This document shows, piece by piece, positions 47,901 to 58,181 of a stretch of 64,000 bases of DNA. The notes under the pieces were generated by a model that was given only the letters and a program-made list of their open reading frames with translations, did not search any database and was not told the DNA's origin. This DNA comes from Euonymus europaeus (Eukaryota; Streptophyta; Magnoliopsida; Celastrales; Celastraceae). The stretch is taken from the NCBI GenBank assembly GCA_963580455.1, contig OY756960.1, positions 27,835,238 through 27,899,237 on the forward strand, read 5' to 3'. Positions within the stretch are counted from its first letter, which is position 1, and every line of letters begins with the position of its first letter. The position numbers were made by a program, and so were the translations under genes.

Positions 47901-50900
47901 ATCATTTCACAAGCAGTGTGTGCCATAGCACGATACTCGGCTTCTGCACTAGATCTAGCAACCACATTCTGCTTCTTACTCTTCCATGTAACCAAGTTAT
48001 CTCCCAGAAAAACACAATAACCAGAGATTGATCTCCTATCAAGAGAATCTCCAGCCCAGTCTGCATCACTAAATCCCTTGATTTCAAAGGATTTAGAACG
48101 TTTAAACAATAAACCCAATCCAGGTGCACCCTTAAGATATTTAAGTATTCTACAGGCTGCATTCCAATGTTCTACCTGTGGATTCTGCATGAATTGACTC
48201 ACAACTCCAACAGCAAATGAAATATCAGGACGAGTAACAGTAAGATAAATCAATTTTCCTACTAATCTCCGATATCTACTTGGATTCTCAAAAGGCTCTC
48301 CACCATCTTTGCTAAACTTAACATTAGGATCCATAGGAGTCGAAACGGGTTTAGCTCCCAAGAGACCAGTCTCCTGTAATAAATCTGTCACATACTTTCT
48401 TTGGCACAGAGATAAACCAAGATTGGATCGAGCTACCTCAATTCCTAAGAAATAACGTAATTTACCAAGATCCTTTACACTAAAAAGACCATTGAGAAAC
48501 AGTTTGAGTGCCTGGATGCCTGCTAAATCACTACCAGTGACTACAATATCATCCACGTACACAACAAGAATAATGCACCCACTAGCACTATGTTTCACAA
48601 AGACAGAATGATCCACAACTACCTGCTTCATGCCAAAGGTTAACACAGCATTACTGAACTTTTCAAACCATGCCCGAGGAGATTGTTTAAGACCATATAT
48701 GGCTTTGTGCAATCTACATACCTTCTTACACTCCCCCTGAGCAACATATCCAGGAGGTTGCTCCATATACACCTCTTCTTGTAAATCACCATGTAAGAAG
48801 GCGTTTTTAATATCAAGTTGATATAAGGGCCAATCTTTGGTGACTGCAACTGCCAAAATGACTCGAACAGAAGACAACCGAGCAACTGGAGAGAAAGTTT
48901 CAAAGTAATCAACGTCATATGTTTGAGTGTACCCTTTTGCAACTAAGCGAGCCTTATATCTCTCGATACTACCATCAGGGAGATATTTAATGGCATAAAC
49001 CCATCGACAACCAACAACATGCTTTCCAGGAGGTAAATCAACAAGAGTCCAAGTCTGATTGCGCTGTAGAGCAGCAATTTCATCATCCATAGCTTGTTTC
49101 CAAGCAAGAATAGTAACGGCTTGATTAAAAGAAGAGGGAAGACGAGTGGCAGAAAGAGAAGTAATAAAGGAAGAAAAGGAAGGAGTCAAATGAGAAAAGG
49201 ACACAACATTGGAAATAGGATGTTGAGTACAAGTCCGTTTACCTTTACGAAGAGCAACAGGAAGATCAGTAGGAGAGACGGTAGGAGGAACAACAGGATC
49301 TGGGAGCGAAGAAGACAGTGGGGGAGTCGAAGCAGGTTGGTCTTTAAGATGTGGATCTGTTGGACCAGCAGATTTAAGCTTGGACCAAGTGCCTCTACTA
49401 TAAACTTGTAATGGTTTGGGTAAATCATTAGAAGAGGGAGGTAGAGGTAAAGGAACAGAAGAGGACTCGGGAACCATAGGAGAGTTAGAAAAATATGGAA
49501 CATCATCAAAGAAAGTAACATCAGAGCTTACATAATACCGACAAGAAACAGGATCCCAACAACGATAACCTTTTTGTGTACGAGAGTAACCAACAAAGAT
49601 ACATGAAGTAGCCCGAGCAGTCAACTTATCATTACCACCACGCAAGATTTGAACAAAACATTTACTACCAAAGACATGAAGGGGAAGAGAGAATGCAGGA
49701 AGAGAAGGAAAAAGAATAGAAAAAGGAGATTTACCATGTAAAAGAGAAGACGGCATTCTATTAATTAAATAACAAGCAGTTAAAACAGCATCACCCCAAT
49801 AGCATTTAGGAACATGCATATGAAGAAGTAGTGTACGAGCAATTTCAATAATATGCCGATTTTTACGCTCAGCAACACCATTTTGTTGAGGTGTATGTGG
49901 ACATGAAGTTTCATGAATAATACCTTTGGTTGCCAAAAAAGAAGATAAGGGTCCTTTAACATATTCAAGAGCATTATCAGAACGTAACACACGAATAGAA
50001 GTACCAAATTGATTGTAAATTTCATTATAAAAGAGTTCAAAAATAGGGGCTATATCAGAACGACGTTTTAATAAAAACAACCAAGTCATCCGAGAATGAT
50101 CATCAATAAAGGTTACAAAGTAGAAATGACCACTAAGACTAGCAACACGAGTAGGCCCCCAAATATCAGAGTGCACTAATTCAAAAGGAACAGAACGACG
50201 ACTAGTAACACGTGGAGGAAAGGAAACACGATGATGTTTACCTAACTCACAAGCATCACATTCTAACTTAGACAGAGAAGAAGGAACAAACATAAGTTGT
50301 CGAAGAAGTTTCAAGGATGGATGCCCCAAACGATAGTGCCACTGAAGAGGAGACAAGGAAGATACGTCAAAAGTAGAAAGCAAAGCAGTAGGTGGATCCA
50401 AATAATAAAGACCAGCGTGTTCACGACCCCCACCAATCATCTTCTTCGTCTCTAAGTCTTGAAAAACACAATGAGAGGGAAAGAAAGTGACACTACAGTT
50501 AAAGGCTTTGGTAAGCTTACTGACAGACATAAGATTAAAAGGAAAGTTAGGAACATATTGAACATGTTGCAGGGAAAGAGAAGGAGTAGGGGATAAAGTA
50601 CCACTGCCTAACACAAAACAAGGACGTCCATCAGCAACAGTTATAGTTTGAGGGGATGAATTAGAATCAAAGGTAATAAATTTATCAAACTTTCCAGTAA
50701 TATGTGTTGAGGCACCTGAGTCAATAACCCAAGGAGACATACCAGAAACATTAAGACATGGAGAAGTACCTGATTGAGTAAGAGTAGCAACATCTGAAGA
50801 CGAATATTGTTGAGAACGATGGAGAAGAGAGTCATACTCAGCCTGAGAGATAGTGATAGTAGAAGGAACAGGTACGGAAGATGAAGAAGCAGCACTAGCA

Positions 50901-53900
50901 GCACCAGAACTTGGAAATCCTGAACTACCGCCAGAAGAAGGCCGAGAGAGATTATTACGTTCCCAAGGTTTACCATATTTATCATAACATCGATCAACAG
51001 TATGGTTGTCCTTTCCACAAAAGATACATTTACATACAATTCCACGTCCACGACCACGGCCAAAAATTTGAAGAGTGTCATGATCACGGGACAAGTCTGA
51101 AGTAGAGATTGGTGAAGATGCAGAGGCAGACATTGGTATGGTAGATAATCAGACACAAACACCAGAAGCCAAATAGAAGGACTAAGAGAGTACCAGAACA
51201 GCAAGTGATAGGAAAATGCTAAAGCAAATTCACAGACAGAACCTGAGAATACCAGCAAGACAGAACCTGGAACAACTGGGGGAACAAAACAAATTCACGC
51301 CTGAACCACAGAATACCAGACGAAATAGAACACCTACACAGGACGAAACTTCCGACAGAGGCGGGAAGCAACAAGCGCAACACCACAAACAGAAGCGCAA
51401 CACCAGAACAACTTCCGAAACAGAAACCAGAGACGAGGCGCAACCACCGCAGCAGAGGCGCGACCACACAGGAAGGAGAAACCCTAGATGCGAGGCTTCG
51501 ATACCATGTTAGGAGTTGAGAGAACACAAATTTCTAGTATATTCAATCCTCTTAAATAATTACACAGCAGCTCACTAATATATATAGTCACACATACATA
51601 GTTCTAGATTTTCCTAGATAATTCTAAAAGCATATGGATATATGTTTACCTACATAATTCTAGAATCATCTATACAAGTCTACACACTTGCGGATATATG
51701 TTTACCTACATAATTCTAGAATCTTCTATACAAGTCCACACACTTGTGGATATATGTTTACCTACATAATTCTAGAATCTTCTATACAAGTCCACACACT
51801 TGTCCTTCAACATAATGCATACGTTTTTGCCTCTGTCAATAGTGGAAACACCTCCAAAGTGGGTACAAGATGAAGAACACCAACATTTAATGCACTCGCA
51901 TCAGAACGCAGAATACTGCCTTTGGATGAAGGGACTTCAAAACCTCCAAGTCCAGTTGTTCCAGCTGGAGCCATTGGTACAGGAGCAGTGATTTCAGTTC
52001 CCTTCAACACAAACTTTTCCGTCCATGAAATCTGCATCATAAACTGCATGGTAAATAATCTGTTCCAAGGGGAAACCAGATTGTAGACCAATGGCTCCCA
52101 GCGAGAACAATATTAAAATAGGCTCAAAATCAGAGTTACAGAAAAAAAATAACTGGAGTAATAGAAAAACAGTAATTTCAGGGTAGTTGATTGAAGACCA
52201 AAGCCTGAACCCATCCCATTCAGCATCAAGCTGGATTCAGGGTCAATATAAGACAGGAAAGCTGAAAAAACAATCAATCCAGATCCATTAAAGTCAAACT
52301 ATTGACAAGCGGGATCGAGTTTTTCCATCTTCACTAAACATGCCTTCTCATTCAAATCCCTTAGAGGTGGACCGTGGATCTTTCCACCTGTGTATGGCGC
52401 ACCCATTGGGAACCTTTCAACTAGTTGATGCACCATCAAGTCATCAAGACCATGCTTTTCATAGCTCATAAATGCACCTAAAGCTCCCAGAAACCCTTCA
52501 TGCCGCAAAAACATTGCCTGTGCCCCTCCTTTTGACCTAAATATGACAATTTAAGATCTTATAAAATAGAGCAAATATTATGAAATTAAAAAATTTCCGC
52601 CCCCATGAATATTAAGAAAATATAGACAAAAAAAAGTAAGAAGAAAGAAATAGTGAAAATAAAATAATTCTAGCTTCGAGCTTATGCGTCAAGCCAAATC
52701 TTGAAAAGAGAAGAGTTACCAGAAATTAACAGCGAAAGAGATAGTGTCCATGGTGTAAGCATGACCCCTAATAAAAAAGCCTCCAAAAAAGATTCGTTTA
52801 AGACCAAACCGCAATGCGTTCAGGTATGAGACCTGCATAGAAAGAAAGCTGGTTCAAGTGTACAAGGCATCAAATATTAAGCACCACATCTACACTGGCA
52901 ATCAGCCAGATTTGCCTGCATAATGACCCAACGACATGAATTTTTTTAATTGCCGGACTTGATGAACATGAATCCAGAAGAGAAACAAATAATTATAGAA
53001 TAAGATTCATTAACCTATACTATCTGATAGTAAATACTCAGAAATTAAAAATAATATATCTTCTTCCCTGAATCAATGTGATGTTTATAATTTCCTGTAT
53101 CTTGTGTTTTTGTTTCTTCCTTTTCATTTCTTTGGCTTAATGGGTTGTCATTCTCCAGAGTCACATTGATAGTATTCCCAAAGGCACTGAATTCTCTGTA
53201 CAGAAGAAATTTATGTATGGCAATAAAATGTTACTTTATTCCACAATCCAACTGAATTACAAATCGCAGTCAGTTCTAATTAAAAATAACGGGGAAAATA
53301 ATTGACAGTATTCCTGTGCAGGAAAATCAGCTCTTGAAGCTTTAGGCATGATGCTAAACTAGGACTTGTCCACCATATAAGACATCATATAATACATACA
53401 GGTTTATTTTCCAGCAGCTAATTTCTGGAAAACCAAAAGGAATATTATGGAACTCAGATATATACATAACAGTTAACAAATATATTCTTTCTCCAACCCC
53501 ACAGTACAGGAATACCATTTCTGATTTCCCCATCACATAAATATCATCTGGTTGGGAACCACAAAACAATCTTTTCTTTCTGCAACTTACCTGCCCAATA
53601 TTATACGAAATCATCCGCAAGAGGGACAGCGAAATGTCTTCAGGTCTATAGTCTTCAAGTTCCTTCTTTTCAGAAATAGCCTTGCCAAAACTAGAGGCAA
53701 TGGTTGATGCAGAGAGACCAATCTGTTACAATTTAACTCACAGTTAGTACTCAGTCAGAGCAATGAATTACAGGAATACAAGAACCAGGGCCAAAAATAT
53801 TCGACAAATGTCAATTTGGGTTACAATTACCAATGCTTCCTATAGGAACACATCTTTTACACCTTCCTCAAGAAAAGAAAAGAATTTAAAATCCAGATAT

Positions 53901-56900
53901 ACCTTAGAGTAATCCATACCACCATAAATATCCCCAACAAGCATGTCAATGGTCCTATTATCACCTCTTTGACTTAGCTCGAGCAAATCATCAAAACTGA
54001 AATAGGGAAAAGTAAGGCTATTGACAAAATTCAAAGAAAATAATTTATCTAAAAAAAGGTGAATAGAAGATCTAAGTAACCTCTTGCACTTGGTCAATAG
54101 CCTTCCCAAGCCCCAATAAGTCCCGCCTCCAACATTCGTTCCACTAACACGTTCAAATTTCCCATCCCCGTCAACCTATGCAAATTTAAGAGCACATAAT
54201 CAATTTATGAGTATCCATGAGACAAAAGCTCAAGTTCATTCCAATTAATGAATTGCGGGGCAGAGTGGCATTTTTACCTTTATCATACTAACACCTGAGC
54301 CAACGTTAACAAGAAGGTAAGGGAATAAATCATTATGGTCAATCTGCACAAACTCTTTCTGACCCTCCATGTGTGTGAAAGCTTCATGACGAATGGCCTG
54401 TTCAAAATGTGGTCAAGTTTTTTGGAAATTACAAAATGCATCCACTAAAGTTATTATTGCAGCTGTGTATTCCCCCCAATGAACAGCACATATAAGCCTA
54501 AGAGAACATCAACGCTCAAAGAACCGTTAATTAACACATATTTGCAGTGCTATAGGAATCACTATCAAATCAGAAAAAGGAGTGCAGCCAAAGTTTTGAA
54601 TGGCATTGCAATAACTAATAGGATGAAAATAGTGGTGAAAAGACAAATACCATTCCAACCAGAATTAGAAGTTTTGTTTATGTGCAAAACACATGTTAGA
54701 AACAACAAAATAGTTTGCATCAAAATATTACCTTAAGCAAAAAATTAGCTCCAGCCACAAGACAATCCATTTCATCTTCTTTGTCAAGACTAACCCCAAG
54801 CTTTTCTTTGAAAAGGTCAGCAAACTTGTATGCTCCACCACCTGTGGCCTTCACACAAAATTAACTTGGTTAATGTGATTCATATTCTTAAAGTATAGAT
54901 ATACAAATTAATCATATAAAAGCCATCTCTCTCCCAAAAAAAGAAAAACCATCAACAAAGAAGCAAGTAGCTTGAATTATTGAATCCACCAGACAACATA
55001 TGAACAAATGTTGAGGGAATATCATATGACTTCCATGTAACTTATGCTCCTAATCGTTCCTCTGAGAGATGTTCAATTACCCTTACAAAAAAAAAAAAAA
55101 AAAAAAAATCAAGGAAATCAACACTTATTTGACATTTGTGCCATACTGCCATGTCTATTACACCAGGTGCCTAAAAATGCAGAGTTTTGGCCTGTAAGTT
55201 ATTTCACCTGAAATAACTAATGTTTATTAAAAGGTATTCATAGAGTCAACAAAGTTACAAAGCCATTAAATTTACGCACAGTACAAATTCAAGACAAATA
55301 AATATCCAGAGTCCTGACATGCTAAGTAGTAGTCATAAACACAAAACATACCTTAATTACAGCATTATCATTGGACTGAACCTCAGAATTCCAACTATGT
55401 GTATCCAGTCCTATCCAAAACAATATCATGTAAATTATTGAGGAAATGAAAGTAACAGGGAAATTCAACTAAATAATAGATTCGATGCCATCAGAACAAA
55501 CTATGATATGCTGAGTTTGAGCCATCTAGCCTATTAGCAGTGAAGGAAGAAAATAAAAGAAATAACAAGGGCATAGGTATTTATCAAAAAAAGAAGAAGC
55601 ATAGGTAATAGATGTACCTCCACGGTGGAGCTGCTTAGAATAAATGAAATCTAAGCATTCATTAATCTTGCTTGTCTCAAACTTCACAAAATGCAGTCTC
55701 CCGCCAAGGATAGGGTAGCTTCTTCTGTTACCATAGGTAATTCCAAATGTTTCTTTGATACTCTTCTTCCTCTTTTCATTAGTTGATTGATCCTCGTGCC
55801 TTGAAAAATAGACCAATTTGATAAGAGACCCTGCCAGTAAGCCATTATAACATATTAAGTTTTGTAGCTACTACAAAAACTTGAACAATGGCTTCAAGGC
55901 TTATGTCAACCTTAAAATGGAGACTATAAAGCTGTTCCAGCGGTCAAACTGTTTTTATTTTTGAAACAGTTCTCAATGGTCAGTCGTTACTTACGGTATA
56001 TGAATGCTATCCGAGAGTAACAGTTAAATATTTTTCATGTACCTGAAGGGAGGGGGGAGGGGAATTTCAGGGTTATTTATATATATACTACGTATATCCA
56101 CATGTATTTCTCAAATCCTAAGGTATACAAATAACTTACTTCTCTTTTGGAGGAAGCGAAAGAAACATAAATCAAAATCCCTCTCGAAGTTCTGAAAATT
56201 TCATCGCCACTTCCAACTATAAACAATTGAATAGAGACTAGCAGTGGAGTGTGGACAAACATTCTTCTTCCTGGGCAAAGGCACTGAAAGTCGGGACTAA
56301 AAGAACACTAGCTAACATTTCTCACATTATGCACAGAATAGTGACTAGAGAATCATTAACCATTCCAAAACACCACCTCTCCTCCCCCTCCCCAACCAAC
56401 CAACCAAAAAAAGAGAGACAAGAAGCAGCACCATGATTCATGCAAATCAATTCTTTTCATTTTGACTAATTTTTAAAGAAAAAAGGAAGGAAAAAAAAAC
56501 CTAATTTGGATATGGAGAATATCATATTCACCCTACTCAGCCAAATTCTTTCAAAAGTAGAAAGATATCATAACCAAGATACGGTAAGTCGAGAATAATA
56601 ATCATTCTGGAAAAACGGGATGTCCATTTTCATCCCGAAAGGTAACCACAATCACAATGGAGCCACCAGAAGATCTAGAACCAATAGTAGATGAAGAATT
56701 GCATTTATACCTCCAATATCAAGAGCCAAATGGGAGATATCATCAGATTGATTAGGCAACAGAATTGTAGGGTCCCTCTCCTCGGAATTCCCTTGAATTG
56801 CAGCCTTGGTCAGGTCAAGCTGTGGCCTAGAACCAGACTTGTGAATGGAATTTCCTGCAGAAGGAACCATATCTCTCTCACAAGCTTCCTCTTTCACCAA

Positions 56901-56975
56901 ACCTGCCTTGTCTAGTCCCTCTTCCTTTAGTCTACCGTCAATTCCAAGAACTGAGTCATCCTTTAAAGCAGCCAT
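41939..56975 (-). CDS. PANK2: Pantothenate kinase 2 fused to a DUF89 phosphatase domain
   Basis: 22 exons in transcription order: 56975-56711, 55830-55618, 55410-55352, 54848-54732, 54397-54278, 54175-54081, 53996-53903, 53722-53591, 52832-52720, 52536-52344, 52031-51823, 46803-46759, 46629-46581, 45982-45900, 45350-45234, 44542-44479, 44200-44054, 43954-43796, 43263-43180, 42577-42383, 42190-42119, 42028-41939. They give 2715 nt and 904 residues, close to plant PANK2. The kinase (about 80-470: [46 protein letters not shown]) phosphorylates pantothenate, the first step of CoA synthesis. Residues from about 540 are a DUF89 domain ([32 protein letters not shown]), a metal-dependent phosphatase linked to damaged 4'-phosphopantetheine. 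Intron 10 has a GC donor; intron 11 carries a 4.5-kb Copia element between the two enzyme modules. The coding frame is intact. Confidence 0.96.
47287..47592 (-). repeat. 3' LTR of the PANK2-intron Copia element
   Basis: 306 bp, identical to 51507-51812. It contains three 56-bp tandem units starting GGATATATGTTTACCTACAT at 47416, 47472 and 47528. Confidence 0.96.
47600..51133 (-). CDS. Copia polyprotein with an intact pol but no capsid region
   Basis: One open frame of 1177 codons: CCHC knuckle ([14 protein letters not shown], about residues 38-51), protease ([13 protein letters not shown]), GAG-pre-integrase ([12 protein letters not shown]), integrase ([26 protein letters not shown]), RT ([35 protein letters not shown]) and RNase H ([29 protein letters not shown]). 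It ends at a TGA inside the purine tract. Typical Copia proteins have about 200-250 capsid residues before the knuckle; here only about 37 precede it and an in-frame stop lies 24 nt upstream of the ATG. The capsid part is therefore missing and the copy could move only with help from another element. Confidence 0.92.
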   Translation of the reverse strand: MSASASSPISTSDLSRDHDTLQIFGRGRGRGIVCKCIFCGKDNHTVDRCYDKYGKPWERNNLSRPSSGGSSGFPSSGAASAASSSSVPVPSTITISQAEYDSLLHRSQQYSSSDVATLTQSGTSPCLNVSGMSPWVIDSGASTHITGKFDKFITFDSNSSPQTITVADGRPCFVLGSGTLSPTPSLSLQHVQYVPNFPFNLMSVSKLTKAFNCSVTFFPSHCVFQDLETKKMIGGGREHAGLYYLDPPTALLSTFDVSSLSPLQWHYRLGHPSLKLLRQLMFVPSSLSKLECDACELGKHHRVSFPPRVTSRRSVPFELVHSDIWGPTRVASLSGHFYFVTFIDDHSRMTWLFLLKRRSDIAPIFELFYNEIYNQFGTSIRVLRSDNALEYVKGPLSSFLATKGIIHETSCPHTPQQNGVAERKNRHIIEIARTLLLHMHVPKCYWGDAVLTACYLINRMPSSLLHGKSPFSILFPSLPAFSLPLHVFGSKCFVQILRGGNDKLTARATSCIFVGYSRTQKGYRCWDPVSCRYYVSSDVTFFDDVPYFSNSPMVPESSSVPLPLPPSSNDLPKPLQVYSRGTWSKLKSAGPTDPHLKDQPASTPPLSSSLPDPVVPPTVSPTDLPVALRKGKRTCTQHPISNVVSFSHLTPSFSSFITSLSATRLPSSFNQAVTILAWKQAMDDEIAALQRNQTWTLVDLPPGKHVVGCRWVYAIKYLPDGSIERYKARLVAKGYTQTYDVDYFETFSPVARLSSVRVILAVAVTKDWPLYQLDIKNAFLHGDLQEEVYMEQPPGYVAQGECKKVCRLHKAIYGLKQSPRAWFEKFSNAVLTFGMKQVVVDHSVFVKHSASGCIILVVYVDDIVVTGSDLAGIQALKLFLNGLFSVKDLGKLRYFLGIEVARSNLGLSLCQRKYVTDLLQETGLLGAKPVSTPMDPNVKFSKDGGEPFENPSRYRRLVGKLIYLTVTRPDISFAVGVVSQFMQNPQVEHWNAACRILKYLKGAPGLGLLFKRSKSFEIKGFSDADWAGDSLDRRSISGYCVFLGDNLVTWKSKKQNVVARSSAEAEYRAMAHTACEMMWVQSLLQEIGFPSLTPMKMFCDNQAAMYIASNPVFHERTKHIEVDCHFIRDLVVKTKRILPMFVRSKDQIGDIFTKALWRTQFLELCDKLGMSNIYAPT
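51507..51812 (-). repeat. 5' LTR of the PANK2-intron Copia element
   Basis: 306 bp, identical to the other LTR; three 56-bp units occupy its upstream (U3) half, next to PANK2 exon 11. Confidence 0.96.
51577..51586 (-). promoter_or_regulatory. Likely TATA box of the Copia 5' LTR
   Basis: On the minus strand the site reads CTATATATAT, downstream of the U3 tandem repeats and about 70 nt before the LTR end. The same site in the 3' LTR is near 47357-47366 and points into PANK2 exons 12-22. Function inferred from position only. Confidence 0.55.
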
Positions 56976-58100
56976 TAATCCAAGTTGTTCAACACCTGCT
57001 GCCTAACCCACACATACACGCACAACATGGCACCCAAATTGTCGTTGGTCAGTTGCCTTTTTTTGTCACTTGTCCTATACTGAAGTAACCCACAAATTCT
57101 TTTTAAAATTAGATAATAAATGGAGCAGAAGAGTTTCTGAAAAGAAACAAGAAAAAAAATAAACCAAAGCAAATGAAAAATTGGTATAATAATAAGCCAT
57201 CAAAATGAAAACCCAGATTTTTGGGATATATGCCCAACCTTAAAGAAATGGCGAAGTCTGTGAAAGCTGAAACAAAAAGTAAATTTAGGTCTATATACTG
57301 GTAATTCTGAAAATTGGACTAACACAAAGAAAACAGACAAAAAGATGAATAATGCTGAAATAAATGCAACAAACCCCACTACAAAACCAGCTCGTATAAA
57401 AGTAAAACCAAATTCTACAGGTATAAAGTAGCGAATTAGCGATACAACGAAAGGAAAGAGAAATTCAAATTAAACAAGAAATCACCTGAATCGAGTAAAA
57501 TAACAATACATAAACTAATCATCAATAAATCAAAGAAGAAATAGAATTGGTTAGGGTAGTTGGAGAATTGAAAGACTTATAAGTGGAACAGAGAAGTTGA
57601 TATTCAAAATACTCAGAAAGACAACCAACCAGAAGCGAAAGCGTGGATTGGTGCCAGAAACACGAGAAGGATAAAGATATTCTTCTTGCAATCTAAGAAC
57701 TGCGCGGGTATTTTTTTTATTTCGTGATTGCACGAAATGGTCGCATATGGACTTCCATGGAGTCTACGGAAATACTTCGATCAGGCACCTACCATTTCCC
57801 AATCAAGCAAGGGGAAGGAGTTTGGATCTTTCCATCCTAGTTTTAGGAAAGATTTTATTGTGGTGATTTTATTTTTTTCTTTACTTGCTTTTTAATTTTA
57901 TTAGATAATTTAAATATCCTTTTTGCACTTTTGTTTTAAAAAAATCATAAAATATGGGAGAACGTAAATGCAATGCAACTCCCTATTTTTATTTATTGTT
58001 TTCACTTTTCAGCGATAAAATTCGATTTTATTTTAGTAAAATAACGCGCCAAAATAAGTTATAAATGGTTTTTGATTTCAAACAAAAAAATATAAATAGT
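56976..58100. other. PANK2 upstream region
   Basis: Contains the likely PANK2 leader, perhaps with a leader exon around 57.55-57.70 kb (a spliced 5' UTR cannot be excluded), and promoter DNA shared with the next plus-strand segment. No separate gene seen. Confidence 0.45.
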
Positions 58101-58114
58101 TTTTTATATTTGTC

Positions 58115-58181
58115 TAACCCTAACTCCTCCCCACTCTCTCTGAGCAGCAGCAGCAGATTCGCTCTGCCCTCGAACGACAGG
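58115..58181 (+). other. Orphan leader-exon-like segment
   Basis: CTAACCCTAACTCCTCCCCA (telo-box plus pyrimidine tract) is followed by a short GC-richer stretch and CGACAG at a possible GTTCGT donor. It resembles the first exon of a plant housekeeping gene, such as a ribosomal protein gene. No coding exons that would follow it were recognised in the remaining 5.8 kb. It could be a lost gene, a non-coding RNA start or chance. Confidence 0.3.

Larger units (their letters stand above)
47287..51812 (-). mobile_element. Young Ty1/Copia retrotransposon in PANK2 intron 11
   Basis: 4526 bp with two 306-bp LTRs that are identical at every position I compared. TSD TAATG lies at 47282-47286 and 51813-51817. 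The LTRs start TGTTAGGAG and end CTTCAACA (TG...CA). The primer-binding site next to the right LTR reads TGGTATCGAAGCC (minus strand), and the purine tract by the left LTR is GAGGGGGAG. The element is in the same sense as PANK2 and its upstream edge is 10 nt from the exon 11 splice donor. Identical LTRs mean a very recent insertion. Confidence 0.97.

Noticed and set aside
50641..51258. 205-codon minus-strand ORF overlapping the Copia pol start, a candidate missing gag
   Set aside because: Its translation is Leu/Val-rich and lacks capsid (UBN2-type) features; it is a frame shadow of the knuckle/protease region.
55085..55109. Run of about 25 A in a PANK2 intron considered as a retrocopy tail
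   Set aside because: No cDNA-like sequence or TSD flanks it; it is a simple homopolymer.
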